Assembly: GCA_900550355.1 (NCBI GenBank)
Contig: URRT01000012.1
Coordinates: 1-21,089 of the forward strand
Source: an uncultured Collinsella sp.
Lineage (GTDB): Bacteria > Actinomycetota > Coriobacteriia > Coriobacteriales > Coriobacteriaceae
Reading direction: 5' to 3'
DNA: 21,089 nucleotides
Shown here: positions 1-7,378 of the stretch, in pieces
Layout: the number at the start of each line of letters is the position of its first letter
How positions within the stretch are numbered: position 1 is the first letter of the stretch
The notes under the pieces: model-generated
The model's database searches: none
Seen by the model: only the letters and a program-made list of their open reading frames with translations
What the model was told of the DNA's origin: nothing
Translations under genes and position numbers: made by a program

Positions 1-41
1 TTTCCGCAACAACTGTCTGGCGGAAAGCCTGCCCCAGTTTC

Positions 42-1058
42 TTATAGCGAGTCTCTCTGGATCAGCTGCATGTGCATCACGGAGGTGGTGGGCTCTGCAC
101 CCTTGATCATGTCGAGCGCAATGTTGGCGGCCATGTGGCCTTCTTCGCGCAGGGGCTGGCGGACAGTCGTGAGCGCGGGGACGCAGCGCGTCGCAATCTC
201 GTGATCGTCGAAGCCGACGACAGAAACGTCCGCAGGAACGGATAGGCCTGCCTCGTTGAGTGCGGTGATGACGCCAGCCGCGATACGGTCCGATCCGCAG
301 AGCACGCCATCGAAAGCAATCTCGCGCGCGAGAATCTGGTGCATGGCCTGATAGCCGTCTCCGTTGTTCCAGCCGGTATAGATAACGTTTGCGTCTGGGA
401 GGTCTTCGCCCAAGACGGCACGGTAGCCGCGCAGGCGGTCGACAACAGCGGGGTTGTCTTGCGGTCCCAACACGGCGACGATATCTTTGCGCCCGCGTTC
501 CTTCATGGCGAGTGCCGCAAAGTGTCCGCCCTCTTCGTCGTCAGAGTAGACCGTCGAGAACACATCGCGATAGGGGTGGCCCTCGAGCTGGCCGCACAAC
601 ACGGTGGGTACGCCCAGCTCGCGCAGCACCTCGAGCAGCTCGCTGCCCTTGTAGGGGGAGACATCGATCACGGCGTCGAACGAGCGGCGCTCAAAGTGCT
701 CGCGTGCACGGTTGCGCTCATGCGTAGAAGACGCCTGCAAGATAACGGGCAGATAGGACGACTCCGACAGTTCCTCGGTAATGCCGCTCAAAAACTCGCT
801 ATAGGTGGGGTCGCTGAAGAGTTCACTCAGGGGCTCGGTCACGAGCACGGCGATGATTTCCGTGCGCCCGACAGCGAGCGCTCGGCCACGAGCGTTGGGG
901 ACAAAATTGACTTCCTTGGCCGCCGCGCGAACGCGCTTTTTGGTTTCCTCGCTAATGCGGGGCGAATCGTTGAGAGCGCGTGATGCCGTGGAGTGCGACA
1001 CGCCGGCAGCTGCGGCAACCTCGGCAAGCGTAGGTGCGGTGCGAACTGGTTGGGTCAT
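42..1058 (-). CDS. LacI-family transcriptional repressor, probable regulator of the ebgAC operon
   Basis: A 338-residue protein with the full LacI/GalR layout. The N-terminal helix-turn-helix (about residues 9-30) contains VSHSTASRAL, the hinge helix follows around residue 55-65 (NARGRALAVGRT), and a periplasmic-binding-protein-like effector domain fills about 65-330. The start is the ATG at 1058, preceded on the minus strand by an AGGAGA ribosome binding site; length is normal for the family. The gene is divergent from ebgA. Three identical palindromic operators with a central CG, as used by LacI-family hinge helices, lie in the shared intergenic space, which makes it the likely ebg repressor. 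In E. coli the corresponding regulator EbgR is also LacI-type. The inducer is not visible from sequence; lactose or another beta-galactoside is the inference. Confidence 0.93.
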   Translation of the reverse strand: MTQPVRTAPTLAEVAAAAGVSHSTASRALNDSPRISEETKKRVRAAAKEVNFVPNARGRALAVGRTEIIAVLVTEPLSELFSDPTYSEFLSGITEELSESSYLPVILQASSTHERNRAREHFERRSFDAVIDVSPYKGSELLEVLRELGVPTVLCGQLEGHPYRDVFSTVYSDDEEGGHFAALAMKERGRKDIVAVLGPQDNPAVVDRLRGYRAVLGEDLPDANVIYTGWNNGDGYQAMHQILAREIAFDGVLCGSDRIAAGVITALNEAGLSVPADVSVVGFDDHEIATRCVPALTTVRQPLREEGHMAANIALDMIKGAEPTTSVMHMQLIQRDSL

Positions 1059-1301
1059 GGCGTCTCCTGGAGAATGCGGTCGATGTTGTCGCTGATACGG
1101 GCTGGTGCGGATACAGCTTACTATAGTGCGCCTGAACAGCGTTCATGATATCCGGTGACCGGTGTCGTTTTGCAACCAAGCCGCAATCGAATACGTCTCG
1201 TATGGGTGAGATATCAGCGGGCGTGGCGGTTGCCTACGAGCTTAAGAACGATGTCTTGCGCTGAGTTTCGATACTCAGGGTGACATAAGTGTCGCGGTTG
1301 T

Positions 1302-1315
1302 ACAACCGGTTGCAC
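1302..1315. promoter_or_regulatory. LacI-family operator copy 1
   Basis: Sequence ACAACCGGTTGCAC around the perfect 10-bp palindrome CAACCGGTTG, centred on CG. The symmetry extends to 16 bp (1300-1315) with one mismatched pair. It is identical over 14 bp to the copies at 1347 and 1389. A central CG flanked by inverted halves is the standard LacI/GalR operator form. Confidence 0.85.
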
Positions 1316-1346
1316 CGTTAACCCGACCAAATCGACCGTTCAGCGG

Positions 1347-1360
1347 ACAACCGGTTGCAC
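1347..1360. promoter_or_regulatory. LacI-family operator copy 2
   Basis: Second exact copy of ACAACCGGTTGCAC, starting 45 bp after copy 1. Just downstream is the AT-rich TATTTT (1363-1368), a possible -10, so binding here would be expected to block RNA polymerase. Confidence 0.85.
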
Positions 1361-1388
1361 AGTATTTTGCATCGCCCGTAAGAGAAGG

Positions 1389-1402
1389 ACAACCGGTTGC
1401 AC
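1389..1402. promoter_or_regulatory. LacI-family operator copy 3
   Basis: Third exact copy of ACAACCGGTTGCAC, starting 42 bp (about four helical turns) after copy 2 and ending 32 bp before the ebgA start codon. It would act as a downstream roadblock or as a partner for looping with the other two copies. Confidence 0.85.
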
Positions 1403-1434
1403 AAGAATTACTACGATGACGAAGGAGCATCACC

Positions 1435-4400
1435 ATGGACGCCATTAACGATTGGGAAAACCAAGCGCTCACCCACAGGAACCGCCTGGCACCTCATGCG
1501 TACTTTATGGGCTACGAGACCGCCGACCTCGCTACAACGTACAGCCGCGAGCTGTCGCGCGGGTTTGTCCAGCTGTCCGGCTCGTGGCAGTTCCGCCTCT
1601 TTGAGGGTCCCGCTGCCGTCTCCAACGAGGAGCTCTCCACGTACGAGCCCGAGTGGGATCACGTGGAGGTTCCGCACCTGTGGCAGGTAGACGGCTATGG
1701 CAACCTTGCCTACACCGACGAGGGTTTCCCGTTCCCGGTGGATCAGCCGTTCGTTCCCTCTGACGATCCCACGGGCGTGTACCAGCGCATCGTCAATCTT
1801 CCCGCCGTGCCTGCCGGCGCTCGCGAGATCATTCGCTTTGACGGCATCGAGAGCTATGGCGAGCTGTACGTCAACGGCAAGTTTATCGGCATGACCAAGG
1901 GCTCGCGCCTGTCTGCCGAGTTCGACGTGACCGACGCGCTTGTCGAGGGCGACAACCTGTTTGCGGTCAAGGTTCTGCAGTACAGCGATGGTAGCTATAT
2001 CGAGGACCAGGACATGTGGTGGGCATCGGGCATCTTCCGCGATGTGTACCTTATGCAGCGTCCCGCCGCACACCTGGTCGACTTTAGGTTCCGCACGCAC
2101 CGCGAGGGCGATGCCGCTCTGATTACGCTCGATACGGTGGCCGAGGGCGCTTCCCGCGTCGTGTTTACGCTCAGCGATGGCGAGAACGTGGTGGCTACGG
2201 GCGAGTGCGTCGACGGCCATGCCGAGTGCAGCGTGACCGATGCCCACTTCTGGAATCCCGAGGACCCCTTCCTCTATGACCTTACGTTTGAGGTCTACGA
2301 CGGTGACCAGGTCAGCGAGTACGTCCCGCATCGCCAGGGTCTTGCCGAGGTGACGGTCGAGGGCAATCATATCTACCTCAACGGCACTTACTTTAAGATG
2401 CATGGCGTCAACCGCCACGATCACGACGATCACAAGGGCCGCGCCGTGGGCCTCGATCGCATGCGCCGCGACCTGGAGCTCATGAAGCAGCACAACATCA
2501 ACGCGGTGCGCACGTCCCACTACGCCAACGACCCGCGCTTTTACGAGCTGTGCGACGAATACGGTATCATGCTGGTCGCCGAGACCGATATGGAGAGCCA
2601 TGGCTTCGAGAATATCGACAATATCGCCCTGGTCACCGACGACCCGGCATGGGAGCCGGCCTACGTCGACCGCATCGAGCGCCTGGTGATGCAGGAGCGC
2701 AACCACGCCTGCATCATTATGTGGTCGATGGGCAACGAGAGCGGCTATGGCTGCAACATCCGCGCGATGTACGCCAAGGCTCACGAGCTCGATGGTCGCC
2801 CGGTCCATTACGAGGAGGACCGCAACGCCGATACCGTCGACGTCATTTCCACCATGTACTCCCGTGTGTCGCAGATGAACGACTTTGGTGAGCATCCATT
2901 CCCCAAGCCGCGCATCAACTGCGAGTACGGTCACTCCATGGGCAACGGCCCCGGAGGCCTGTCCGAGTATCAGGAGGTCTTCGATCGCTGGGATTGCATC
3001 CAAGGCCAGTTTATCTGGGAATGGTGCGACCACGGTTTGGCTGCTGTGACCGAGGACGGCGTTGCCTACGACATGTACGGCGGCGACAACGGCGACTACC
3101 CCAACAACAGCAACTTCTGCATCGATGGCATGGTGTTCCCTTGGCAGCAGCCGAGCCCGGGCCTCACTGAGTATGGCCAGGTCATCTGCCCGGTTCGCAT
3201 GGCTTATGACACCGAGGCGGGCGAGCTGACCGTCACCAACAAGCGTTGGTTCACCACTCTCGAGGATGTCTGCCTGTCGGCCGAGACCCTGGTGGACGGC
3301 GACGTGGTCAGCCGCAAGACGCTCATGCCCGGTGCGGTTGCCCCCGGCGAGTCCGTCCAGCTGCCACTGGTGATTCATGAGGCCGCGGTAGGCGAGACCC
3401 TACTGACCGTGCGCGCCTACACCATAGCCGCTCACGTCTGGTGCGAGCCGATGTTCCAGCTGGGCGCAAGCCAGTTTGCCATCGCCAACCATCCAGCGCC
3501 GGCCATCGCCGCCCCCGTTCGTCCTGAGCTTACGGTCGAGGAGACCGAGCAGGAAATCCGCATTCGCTCCCTCAACGGCGAGCTGACCTTCAGCAAGGTA
3601 AACGGTACCGTGAGCGAGTGGAAGGCATCCGGCCGCGACGTCATGGCCTCTGGTCCCCAGGTTGGTTTTTGGCATCCGCTCGTCGACAACCACGCTCAGG
3701 AGTATGACTCCCTGTGGAAGGACAACTTCATCGATGTGATGCAGACGTCTACCCGCAAGGTTTCTTGGAAGCAGGACGGCAATGCGGTCGTCGTTACCGT
3801 GAGCCAGCGTATCGCTCCTCCCGTCCGCGCGTTTGGCATGCGCGTCGAGCTCGTCTACACCGTGCTTCCGAGCGGTCGCGTCGACCTCAAGGTTTCCGGC
3901 GAGCCCTACGGCGACTATTCGGACATTATCCCGCGCATCGGCATCTCCTTTGAGGTTCCCGGTTGCGATCGCGCCGTCGAGTGGTATGGCCACGGCCCGG
4001 GCGAGAACTATCCGGACTCGCTGCGCGCCAACCCGGTCGGTCATTACCGCACTACGGTCGACGACATGTTCACGCCCTACGTTATGCCTCAGGACTGCGC
4101 CAACCGCGAGGGTACCCGCTGGGTTGCCCTGCGCTCCAGCCACGGTGACGGTCTGGTCGTGACGCGTCCGAGCGACGCCGCCTCCAACCCGTTCTCGTTC
4201 TCGGCATGGCCCTATAGCTGCGAGGCCATCGATAACGCCAAGCACGTCTACGACCTTGTCAAGGGCGACACGGTCACGGTCAACATCAACGACCAGCTGC
4301 TCGGTCTTGGCTCGAACTCTTGGGGTTCCGAGGTGCTCGATTCCTATCGCACCCGTTTTGAGAGCTTCAGCTTTGAGGTGTCCCTGCGACCGCTGACGTC

Positions 4401-4443
4401 TGCCGATCTGGCTCAGGCGCTGGCACCCATTAAGGAGGCATAA
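1435..4443 (+). CDS. ebgA: GH2 beta-galactosidase, EbgA type (large subunit)
   Basis: A 1002-residue glycoside hydrolase family 2 enzyme that would hydrolyse lactose and related beta-galactosides in the cytoplasm. Order: sugar-binding jelly-roll domain (about 45-215), Ig-like domain (217-310), TIM barrel (312-600), then the second Ig-like and C-terminal Bgal_small_N regions. The acid/base Glu is E435 in WSMGNESGYG and the nucleophile is E497 in INCEYGHSMGN. Recognisable EbgA-like blocks are EDQDMWWASGIFRDVYL, HGVNRHDHDDHKGRAVG and LLGLGSNSWGSEVLDS. The ATG at 1435 follows GAAGGAG by 7 nt. The ebgC start lies 3 nt after the stop and its ribosome binding site lies inside the end of this gene, so the two are translationally coupled. 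EbgA rather than plain LacZ is favoured by the sequence blocks and by the ebgC neighbour. Confidence 0.95.
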   Translation: MDAINDWENQALTHRNRLAPHAYFMGYETADLATTYSRELSRGFVQLSGSWQFRLFEGPAAVSNEELSTYEPEWDHVEVPHLWQVDGYGNLAYTDEGFPFPVDQPFVPSDDPTGVYQRIVNLPAVPAGAREIIRFDGIESYGELYVNGKFIGMTKGSRLSAEFDVTDALVEGDNLFAVKVLQYSDGSYIEDQDMWWASGIFRDVYLMQRPAAHLVDFRFRTHREGDAALITLDTVAEGASRVVFTLSDGENVVATGECVDGHAECSVTDAHFWNPEDPFLYDLTFEVYDGDQVSEYVPHRQGLAEVTVEGNHIYLNGTYFKMHGVNRHDHDDHKGRAVGLDRMRRDLELMKQHNINAVRTSHYANDPRFYELCDEYGIMLVAETDMESHGFENIDNIALVTDDPAWEPAYVDRIERLVMQERNHACIIMWSMGNESGYGCNIRAMYAKAHELDGRPVHYEEDRNADTVDVISTMYSRVSQMNDFGEHPFPKPRINCEYGHSMGNGPGGLSEYQEVFDRWDCIQGQFIWEWCDHGLAAVTEDGVAYDMYGGDNGDYPNNSNFCIDGMVFPWQQPSPGLTEYGQVICPVRMAYDTEAGELTVTNKRWFTTLEDVCLSAETLVDGDVVSRKTLMPGAVAPGESVQLPLVIHEAAVGETLLTVRAYTIAAHVWCEPMFQLGASQFAIANHPAPAIAAPVRPELTVEETEQEIRIRSLNGELTFSKVNGTVSEWKASGRDVMASGPQVGFWHPLVDNHAQEYDSLWKDNFIDVMQTSTRKVSWKQDGNAVVVTVSQRIAPPVRAFGMRVELVYTVLPSGRVDLKVSGEPYGDYSDIIPRIGISFEVPGCDRAVEWYGHGPGENYPDSLRANPVGHYRTTVDDMFTPYVMPQDCANREGTRWVALRSSHGDGLVVTRPSDAASNPFSFSAWPYSCEAIDNAKHVYDLVKGDTVTVNINDQLLGLGSNSWGSEVLDSYRTRFESFSFEVSLRPLTSADLAQALAPIKEA

Positions 4444-4446
4444 GCC

Positions 4447-4902
4447 ATGCATGTCTTTAACTCGCGCGCCGATTTCGACGCTCAGATGAAGTCCGTCAAG
4501 AAGTGGATGCGCACCGGCCAGGCGCTCGATGGTGTTGCCGACCTGCAGCACGATGTGGCGTACTCTATCGGCGACTCGCTGGTGTATTGGTGGGTCTATG
4601 CCCGCGAGGCCGCAACCGCCGACCTGGTCGGTCACCGTCGCTACCATGCCGTGCTCGCTCCGCTCGACGGCAATCTGACCGTTGAGGTGGCTTCCAAGGC
4701 CGATCTTACCTGTACGCGCGCCTACAGCGATATCGATGATCGCGAGCGCTTTGAGGGTACGGGGGAGACCGTGACGATTCCCACCGGCGGCGTTGCCGTC
4801 GTCGAAATTGACGAGGCCTACCGTGTCGTGGCCGATGCCGCGGATCCCCGCGTCGTGGTACTGCACGTGACAGTCGAAGGTTATTCCTTCCCCAACAAGT
4901 AG
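4447..4902 (+). CDS. ebgC: EbgC-like small subunit of beta-galactosidase (YhcH/YjgK/YiaL family)
   Basis: A 151-residue protein of the YhcH/YjgK/YiaL (DUF386) cupin-like family, the usual length. Family blocks visible are SIGDSLVYWW (about 41-50), GHRRYHAVL (about 62-70) and the C-terminal VLHVTVEGYSFPNK. In E. coli, EbgC associates with EbgA and is needed for full beta-galactosidase activity, and the gene order ebgA-ebgC is the same here. The ATG at 4447 lies 3 nt after the ebgA stop, and its ribosome binding site AAGGAGG (4432-4438) sits within the last codons of ebgA. This indicates coupled synthesis in fixed ratio. Standalone family members act on sialic acid or other sugars, but the context argues for the beta-galactosidase partner. 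Confidence 0.9.
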   Translation: MHVFNSRADFDAQMKSVKKWMRTGQALDGVADLQHDVAYSIGDSLVYWWVYAREAATADLVGHRRYHAVLAPLDGNLTVEVASKADLTCTRAYSDIDDRERFEGTGETVTIPTGGVAVVEIDEAYRVVADAADPRVVVLHVTVEGYSFPNK

Positions 4903-4935
4903 TATTCGTCCGCCTGGACGTTTGCTTCGCGCCGT

Positions 4936-4979
4936 TAAGGGGGATGGCTTTGTTGACTCCCTTTTCCCCATTCCCCTTA
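4936..4979 (+). other. Long hairpin after ebgC
   Basis: Twelve-bp arms at 4936-4947 and 4968-4979 pair fully with one G-U pair, around a 20-nt loop. It is not followed by a T tract, so it is more likely an RNA-stabilising or processing stem, or part of a leader, than an intrinsic terminator. Confidence 0.45.
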
Positions 4980-4988
4980 GCAGGTGCG

Positions 4989-5023
4989 CCGTCCGTGTTT
5001 GCACTTGCAGCTCGGACGGTTTT
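4989..5023 (+). terminator. Probable terminator or attenuator before the permease gene
   Basis: CCGTCCG (4989-4995) pairs with CGGACGG (5013-5019), followed at once by TTTT (5020-5023). The loop is 17 nt. It lies 33 nt before the permease start, so it could end the ebg transcript or act as an attenuator in the permease leader. Confidence 0.5.
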
Positions 5024-5055
5024 AGATGACATTTAACAGATGATTGGGAGGGCTT

Positions 5056-6519
5056 ATGAGCTCTGAAAAACGAGGAACGATTGGTTCGTTCGCTCTGCTG
5101 GGCATGACGGTCGCCGCCGTGTTCGGTATCAAGAACATCATCAACAACAACGCGGCCATCGGCTTGGCAGCTGCGCCGTCGTTCTTCTTCGCCACGCTTT
5201 TGTACTTTGTCCCCTATACCCTGGTTACCGCCGAGTTCGTCGGCCTCAACAAGGACTCCGAGTCTGGCGTGTACGCATGGGTTAAGACCTCGATGGGTGG
5301 TCGCTGGGCGTTCCTGACGGCATTTAGCTACTGGTTCGTTAACCTGTTCTTCTTTGCGTCCGTCCTGCCCAACGTCATCATCTACGCGAGCTACGTGTTC
5401 TTTGGTGCCAACGCCGAGCTTTCGCAGCTGTGGATCACCATTATCGAGATCGTCGTCTTTGCTATCGCCACGTGGGTTTCGACCAAGGGCGCTAAGTGGA
5501 TCGGCTCCATTTCCTCCTTCGGTTCGACCGCGGCTCTCGGCCTGACCGCCGTGTTCATCCTGCTGTCCCTGGCTGCTGCCTTTGGCGGCGTTGAGTTCGC
5601 TACGGCTCCTACTCCCGCTAACATGGCTCCCGACATGAGCAACTTCGCAACTGCGTGGGGCTTCTTCGGTACGCTTGCCTGGATCATCCAGGGCGTTGGC
5701 GGCGCTGAGTCTGTCGGCGTGTTCCTTAACGACCTTAAGGGTGGCGTCAAGGCCTTCGTGCGCACCGTCGTTATCGCCGGCCTGACCATCGGCCTTCTGT
5801 ATGCAGGCGCTTCGCTGCTGGTTAACTTGTTCATCCCCGAGGGCGGCGTTGCCATCTCCACCGGTATCTTCGACGTATTCGGCGCTGTCTTTGCCCACTT
5901 TGGCATTCCCATGGAAGTGTCTACGCGCGCCATCGGCTTGATCCTTCTCGCCGCCACGCTGGGCTCCCTCATGATGTGGACCTCTGCTCCCATCAAGGTT
6001 TTCTTCACCGAGATCCCCAAGGGCGTCTTTGGTAGCAAGATCGTCGAGCTCAACGAGCATGGCATTCCCGCCCGCGCCGCTTGGCTGCAGTTCGCCATCG
6101 TCGTCCCCATCCTGATCATTCCGGCCCTGGGCTCCGGTAACCTCGACGACCTGCTCATGATCGTCACCAACATGACTGCTGCCACCGCTCTGCTCCCACC
6201 GCTGCTGATTTTGCTTGCCTACTTTATGCTGCGCAAGAACTTCGACACCGCTCCCCGTGACTTCCGCATGGGCTCGCGTACCTTCGGTCTGGTCGTTGCT
6301 GCATTCCTGCTTGTGGTCTTCTGCTTCGTGCTTATCTGCGGCACCATTCCGCTCGATCAGCCGCTGTGGCTGACGCTGGTCTACAACGTTGGCGGTGTGG
6401 TTGTCTTCTTGGGCCTTGCCGTGATGTGGTACAACCGCTACATCAACCGCCTGCGCGAGACCGATCCCGAGGCCGCCGAGAACGAGCTTCGCCCTTCCGT
6501 CCTCGATATGATGGAGTAG
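5056..6519 (+). CDS. APC-superfamily amino-acid permease (YjeM / glutamate:GABA antiporter-like)
   Basis: A 487-residue, very hydrophobic protein with about 12 membrane segments. It shows the amino-acid/polyamine/organocation pattern, including an N-terminal segment with LLGMTVAAVFGIKNI, ESGVYAWVKTSMGGRWAF near residue 75 and GGAESVGVFLNDLKGG near 220. The pattern resembles YjeM and the glutamate:GABA antiporter group, but the substrate cannot be read from the sequence. The ATG at 5056 is chosen because GGGAGGG (5046-5052) lies just upstream; a TTG at 5044 in the same frame would sit on that ribosome binding site. The gene stands alone between hairpins at 4936-5023 and a strong terminator at 6567. 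It is not a sugar carrier, so it does not obviously serve ebgAC. Confidence 0.88.
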   Translation: MSSEKRGTIGSFALLGMTVAAVFGIKNIINNNAAIGLAAAPSFFFATLLYFVPYTLVTAEFVGLNKDSESGVYAWVKTSMGGRWAFLTAFSYWFVNLFFFASVLPNVIIYASYVFFGANAELSQLWITIIEIVVFAIATWVSTKGAKWIGSISSFGSTAALGLTAVFILLSLAAAFGGVEFATAPTPANMAPDMSNFATAWGFFGTLAWIIQGVGGAESVGVFLNDLKGGVKAFVRTVVIAGLTIGLLYAGASLLVNLFIPEGGVAISTGIFDVFGAVFAHFGIPMEVSTRAIGLILLAATLGSLMMWTSAPIKVFFTEIPKGVFGSKIVELNEHGIPARAAWLQFAIVVPILIIPALGSGNLDDLLMIVTNMTAATALLPPLLILLAYFMLRKNFDTAPRDFRMGSRTFGLVVAAFLLVVFCFVLICGTIPLDQPLWLTLVYNVGGVVVFLGLAVMWYNRYINRLRETDPEAAENELRPSVLDMME

Positions 6520-6566
6520 CGGCTAGGATTAATCTACGGCTGTGGAATAAAACGATTCCCCTTCCT

Positions 6567-6603
6567 AAGGAGGGGCCTTACGAGGCCCCTCCTTTTGTGT
6601 TTT
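6567..6603 (+). terminator. Intrinsic terminator of the permease gene
   Basis: AAGGAGGGGCC (6567-6577) and GGCCCCTCCTT (6584-6594) form a perfect 11-bp stem with a 6-nt loop, followed by TTGTGTTTT. Confidence 0.93.
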
Positions 6604-6623
6604 GGGGCATGGTTTTGGACCCT

Positions 6624-6843
6624 GTGGGCAAAAAATGCCAATTATGAGTACTGCTGCAAAAGAGGTGTCATATTTTTCGGCCTGTTCTGAGCAAAAATGG
6701 GCTCAAAATCAATTTATCTAACCCCCTTTAAAGGACGTTTGACGGCTTTCAACCTCTTCGAATCGCTCAAAGTAGGCAATTTGCTCTCGATTTTGCTGCT
6801 ACTAAATTGGTGACAGTACTCATATTTGCCACTTTTTGACCAC
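6624..6843. repeat. MITE-like element A with 30-nt imperfect terminal inverted repeats
   Basis: The arms 6624-6653 and 6814-6843 are reverse complements at 26 of 30 positions and enclose about 160 bp of low-GC sequence with stop codons in all frames and no gene. Further inner pairing is seen between 6653-6661 and the stretch near 6791-6800. Internal blocks (TGAGCAAAAA at 6688-6697, GGACGTTT at 6733-6740 and a 20-mer at 6756-6775) recur in the same order in element B at 18790-18992, although the ends differ. This fits a non-autonomous mobile element or a structured RNA. No target-site duplication was evident by eye. Confidence 0.7.
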
Positions 6844-6880
6844 GAGGTGTTCAGAGGGGCTCTCGACAAGCATCTAACGC

Positions 6881-6886
6881 TACAAT
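6881..6886 (+). promoter_or_regulatory. Candidate -10 element for the HPr-like gene
   Basis: TACAAT (one base from TATAAT) lies 55 bp before the HPr start, just outside element A. No acceptable -35 was found at 16-18 bp spacing, so the assignment is weak. Confidence 0.35.
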
Positions 6887-6941
6887 AACTACCACGTGGC
6901 TGGGTTTTGCCGGCCGAATGTGCGATGCCGCGGGAGGGGAC

Positions 6942-7190
6942 ATGGTCGAGTTTACAAAGACGATTAAAGATCCGTTGGGATTACATGCCCGCCCGGTTGC
7001 GCTGCTCTATGACATCATTGCCAAGCACCGTAGTGACGTGTCAGTCAGTATCGGCGACCGCCACACGGATGGCCGCGATGTCATGGGGCTCATGGCCCTC
7101 TATGGTGAGTGCGGCGAGAACGTCGTCTTTCGTGTTTCGGGCGTGGATGAGGCCTCCTGCGTCACATCGATCAGAAATCTCTCGCTCTAG
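6942..7190 (+). CDS. HPr-family phosphocarrier protein with Asp at the Ser46 position
   Basis: An 82-residue HPr-fold protein. HPr takes phosphate from enzyme I on its active histidine and hands it to PTS EIIA domains. The active-site motif GLHARPV places His15 and Arg17 at their usual positions. Ungapped alignment by eye with B. subtilis HPr puts Asp46 (codon 7077-7079) where the regulatory Ser46 normally sits, within GRDVMGLMAL. The ATG at 6942 follows GGGAGGGG (6932-6939); an in-frame ATG at 6918 lacks a good ribosome binding site and would add residues that HPr proteins do not have. It is monocistronic, with its own terminator at 7198. It could be the general HPr or a regulatory paralogue; no PTS genes are in the window. 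Confidence 0.9.
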   Translation: MVEFTKTIKDPLGLHARPVALLYDIIAKHRSDVSVSIGDRHTDGRDVMGLMALYGECGENVVFRVSGVDEASCVTSIRNLSL

Positions 7191-7197
7191 GCATGAT

Positions 7198-7236
7198 AGG
7201 GCGTGGTAAAGGATGGTCCTTTGCCGCGCCCTTTTG
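7198..7236 (+). terminator. Intrinsic terminator of the HPr-like gene
   Basis: A stem of 15 bp (7199-7213 with 7217-7231, two G-U pairs), a 3-nt loop TGG, and a TTTT tail (7232-7235). It starts 8 nt after the HPr stop codon. Confidence 0.93.
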
Positions 7237-7281
7237 TTTCGTATAGGAAACTTTTTCGAAAAACTGAACAGGACCCTTTCC

Positions 7282-7337
7282 AAAAAGTTAACCACGTGCT
7301 AGTTTACTATAGCGAACATAGACGTGGCTAACTTTTA
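7282..7337. promoter_or_regulatory. Large inverted repeat in the feoA promoter region
   Basis: Arms 7282-7297 and 7322-7337 are reverse complements at 14 of 16 positions and read AAGTTA(A/G)CCACGT. They flank 24 bp that contains the -10-like TACTAT (7305-7310). No clear -35 is present. The arms share AGTTA/TAACT with the DtxR-like box at 7914. A regulator bound here would cover the promoter; an iron-dependent repressor is the inference. A smaller perfect palindrome TTTTTCGAAAAA lies upstream at 7252-7263. Confidence 0.55.
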
Positions 7338-7378
7338 ACGCGTCGATGTTGAGGACGAACTGACGTTAGGAGCCACTC

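Larger units (their letters stand above)
1059..1434. promoter_or_regulatory. Divergent intergenic control region between the LacI gene and ebgA
   Basis: This 376-bp gene-free stretch holds the promoters for both divergent genes. For the repressor, a TATAGT -10-like hexamer lies on the minus strand at 1120-1125, about 60 bp before its start, but no good -35 is seen. An odd palindrome CCGGTGACCGG is at 1152-1162, and a lone TGCAACC resembling an operator half is at 1171-1177. A hairpin with 6-bp arms CTGAGT/ACTCAG spans 1261-1278. The three operators lie at 1302-1402. The ebgA ribosome binding site GAAGGAG is at 1421-1427. I could not fix a convincing -10/-35 pair for ebgA; TATTTT at 1363-1368 between operators two and three is one candidate -10. 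Confidence 0.6.

Noticed and set aside
339..983. Plus-strand open frame opposite the LacI gene
   Set aside because: Shadow of the minus-strand repressor; no ribosome binding site or recognisable motif.
1302..1402. CRISPR-like repeat array
   Set aside because: Only three 14-bp repeats, palindromic with a CG centre, upstream of ebgA; they are operators.
5044..5055. TTG start for the permease
   Set aside because: It would sit on the GGGAGGG ribosome binding site that serves the ATG at 5056.
3400..6060. Very long antisense open frame (886 codons), and similar ones at 1411-3378, 10770-12683, 14855-16255, 17169-18668 and 18960-21032
   Set aside because: They mirror well-identified genes on the plus strand, have low-complexity His/Asp/Val/Ala-rich translations and no domain motifs. 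Long antisense frames are expected from GC-rich codon bias.
6907..7209. Alternative frame over the HPr gene
   Set aside because: No family motif; the overlapping frame carries the GLHARPV active site.
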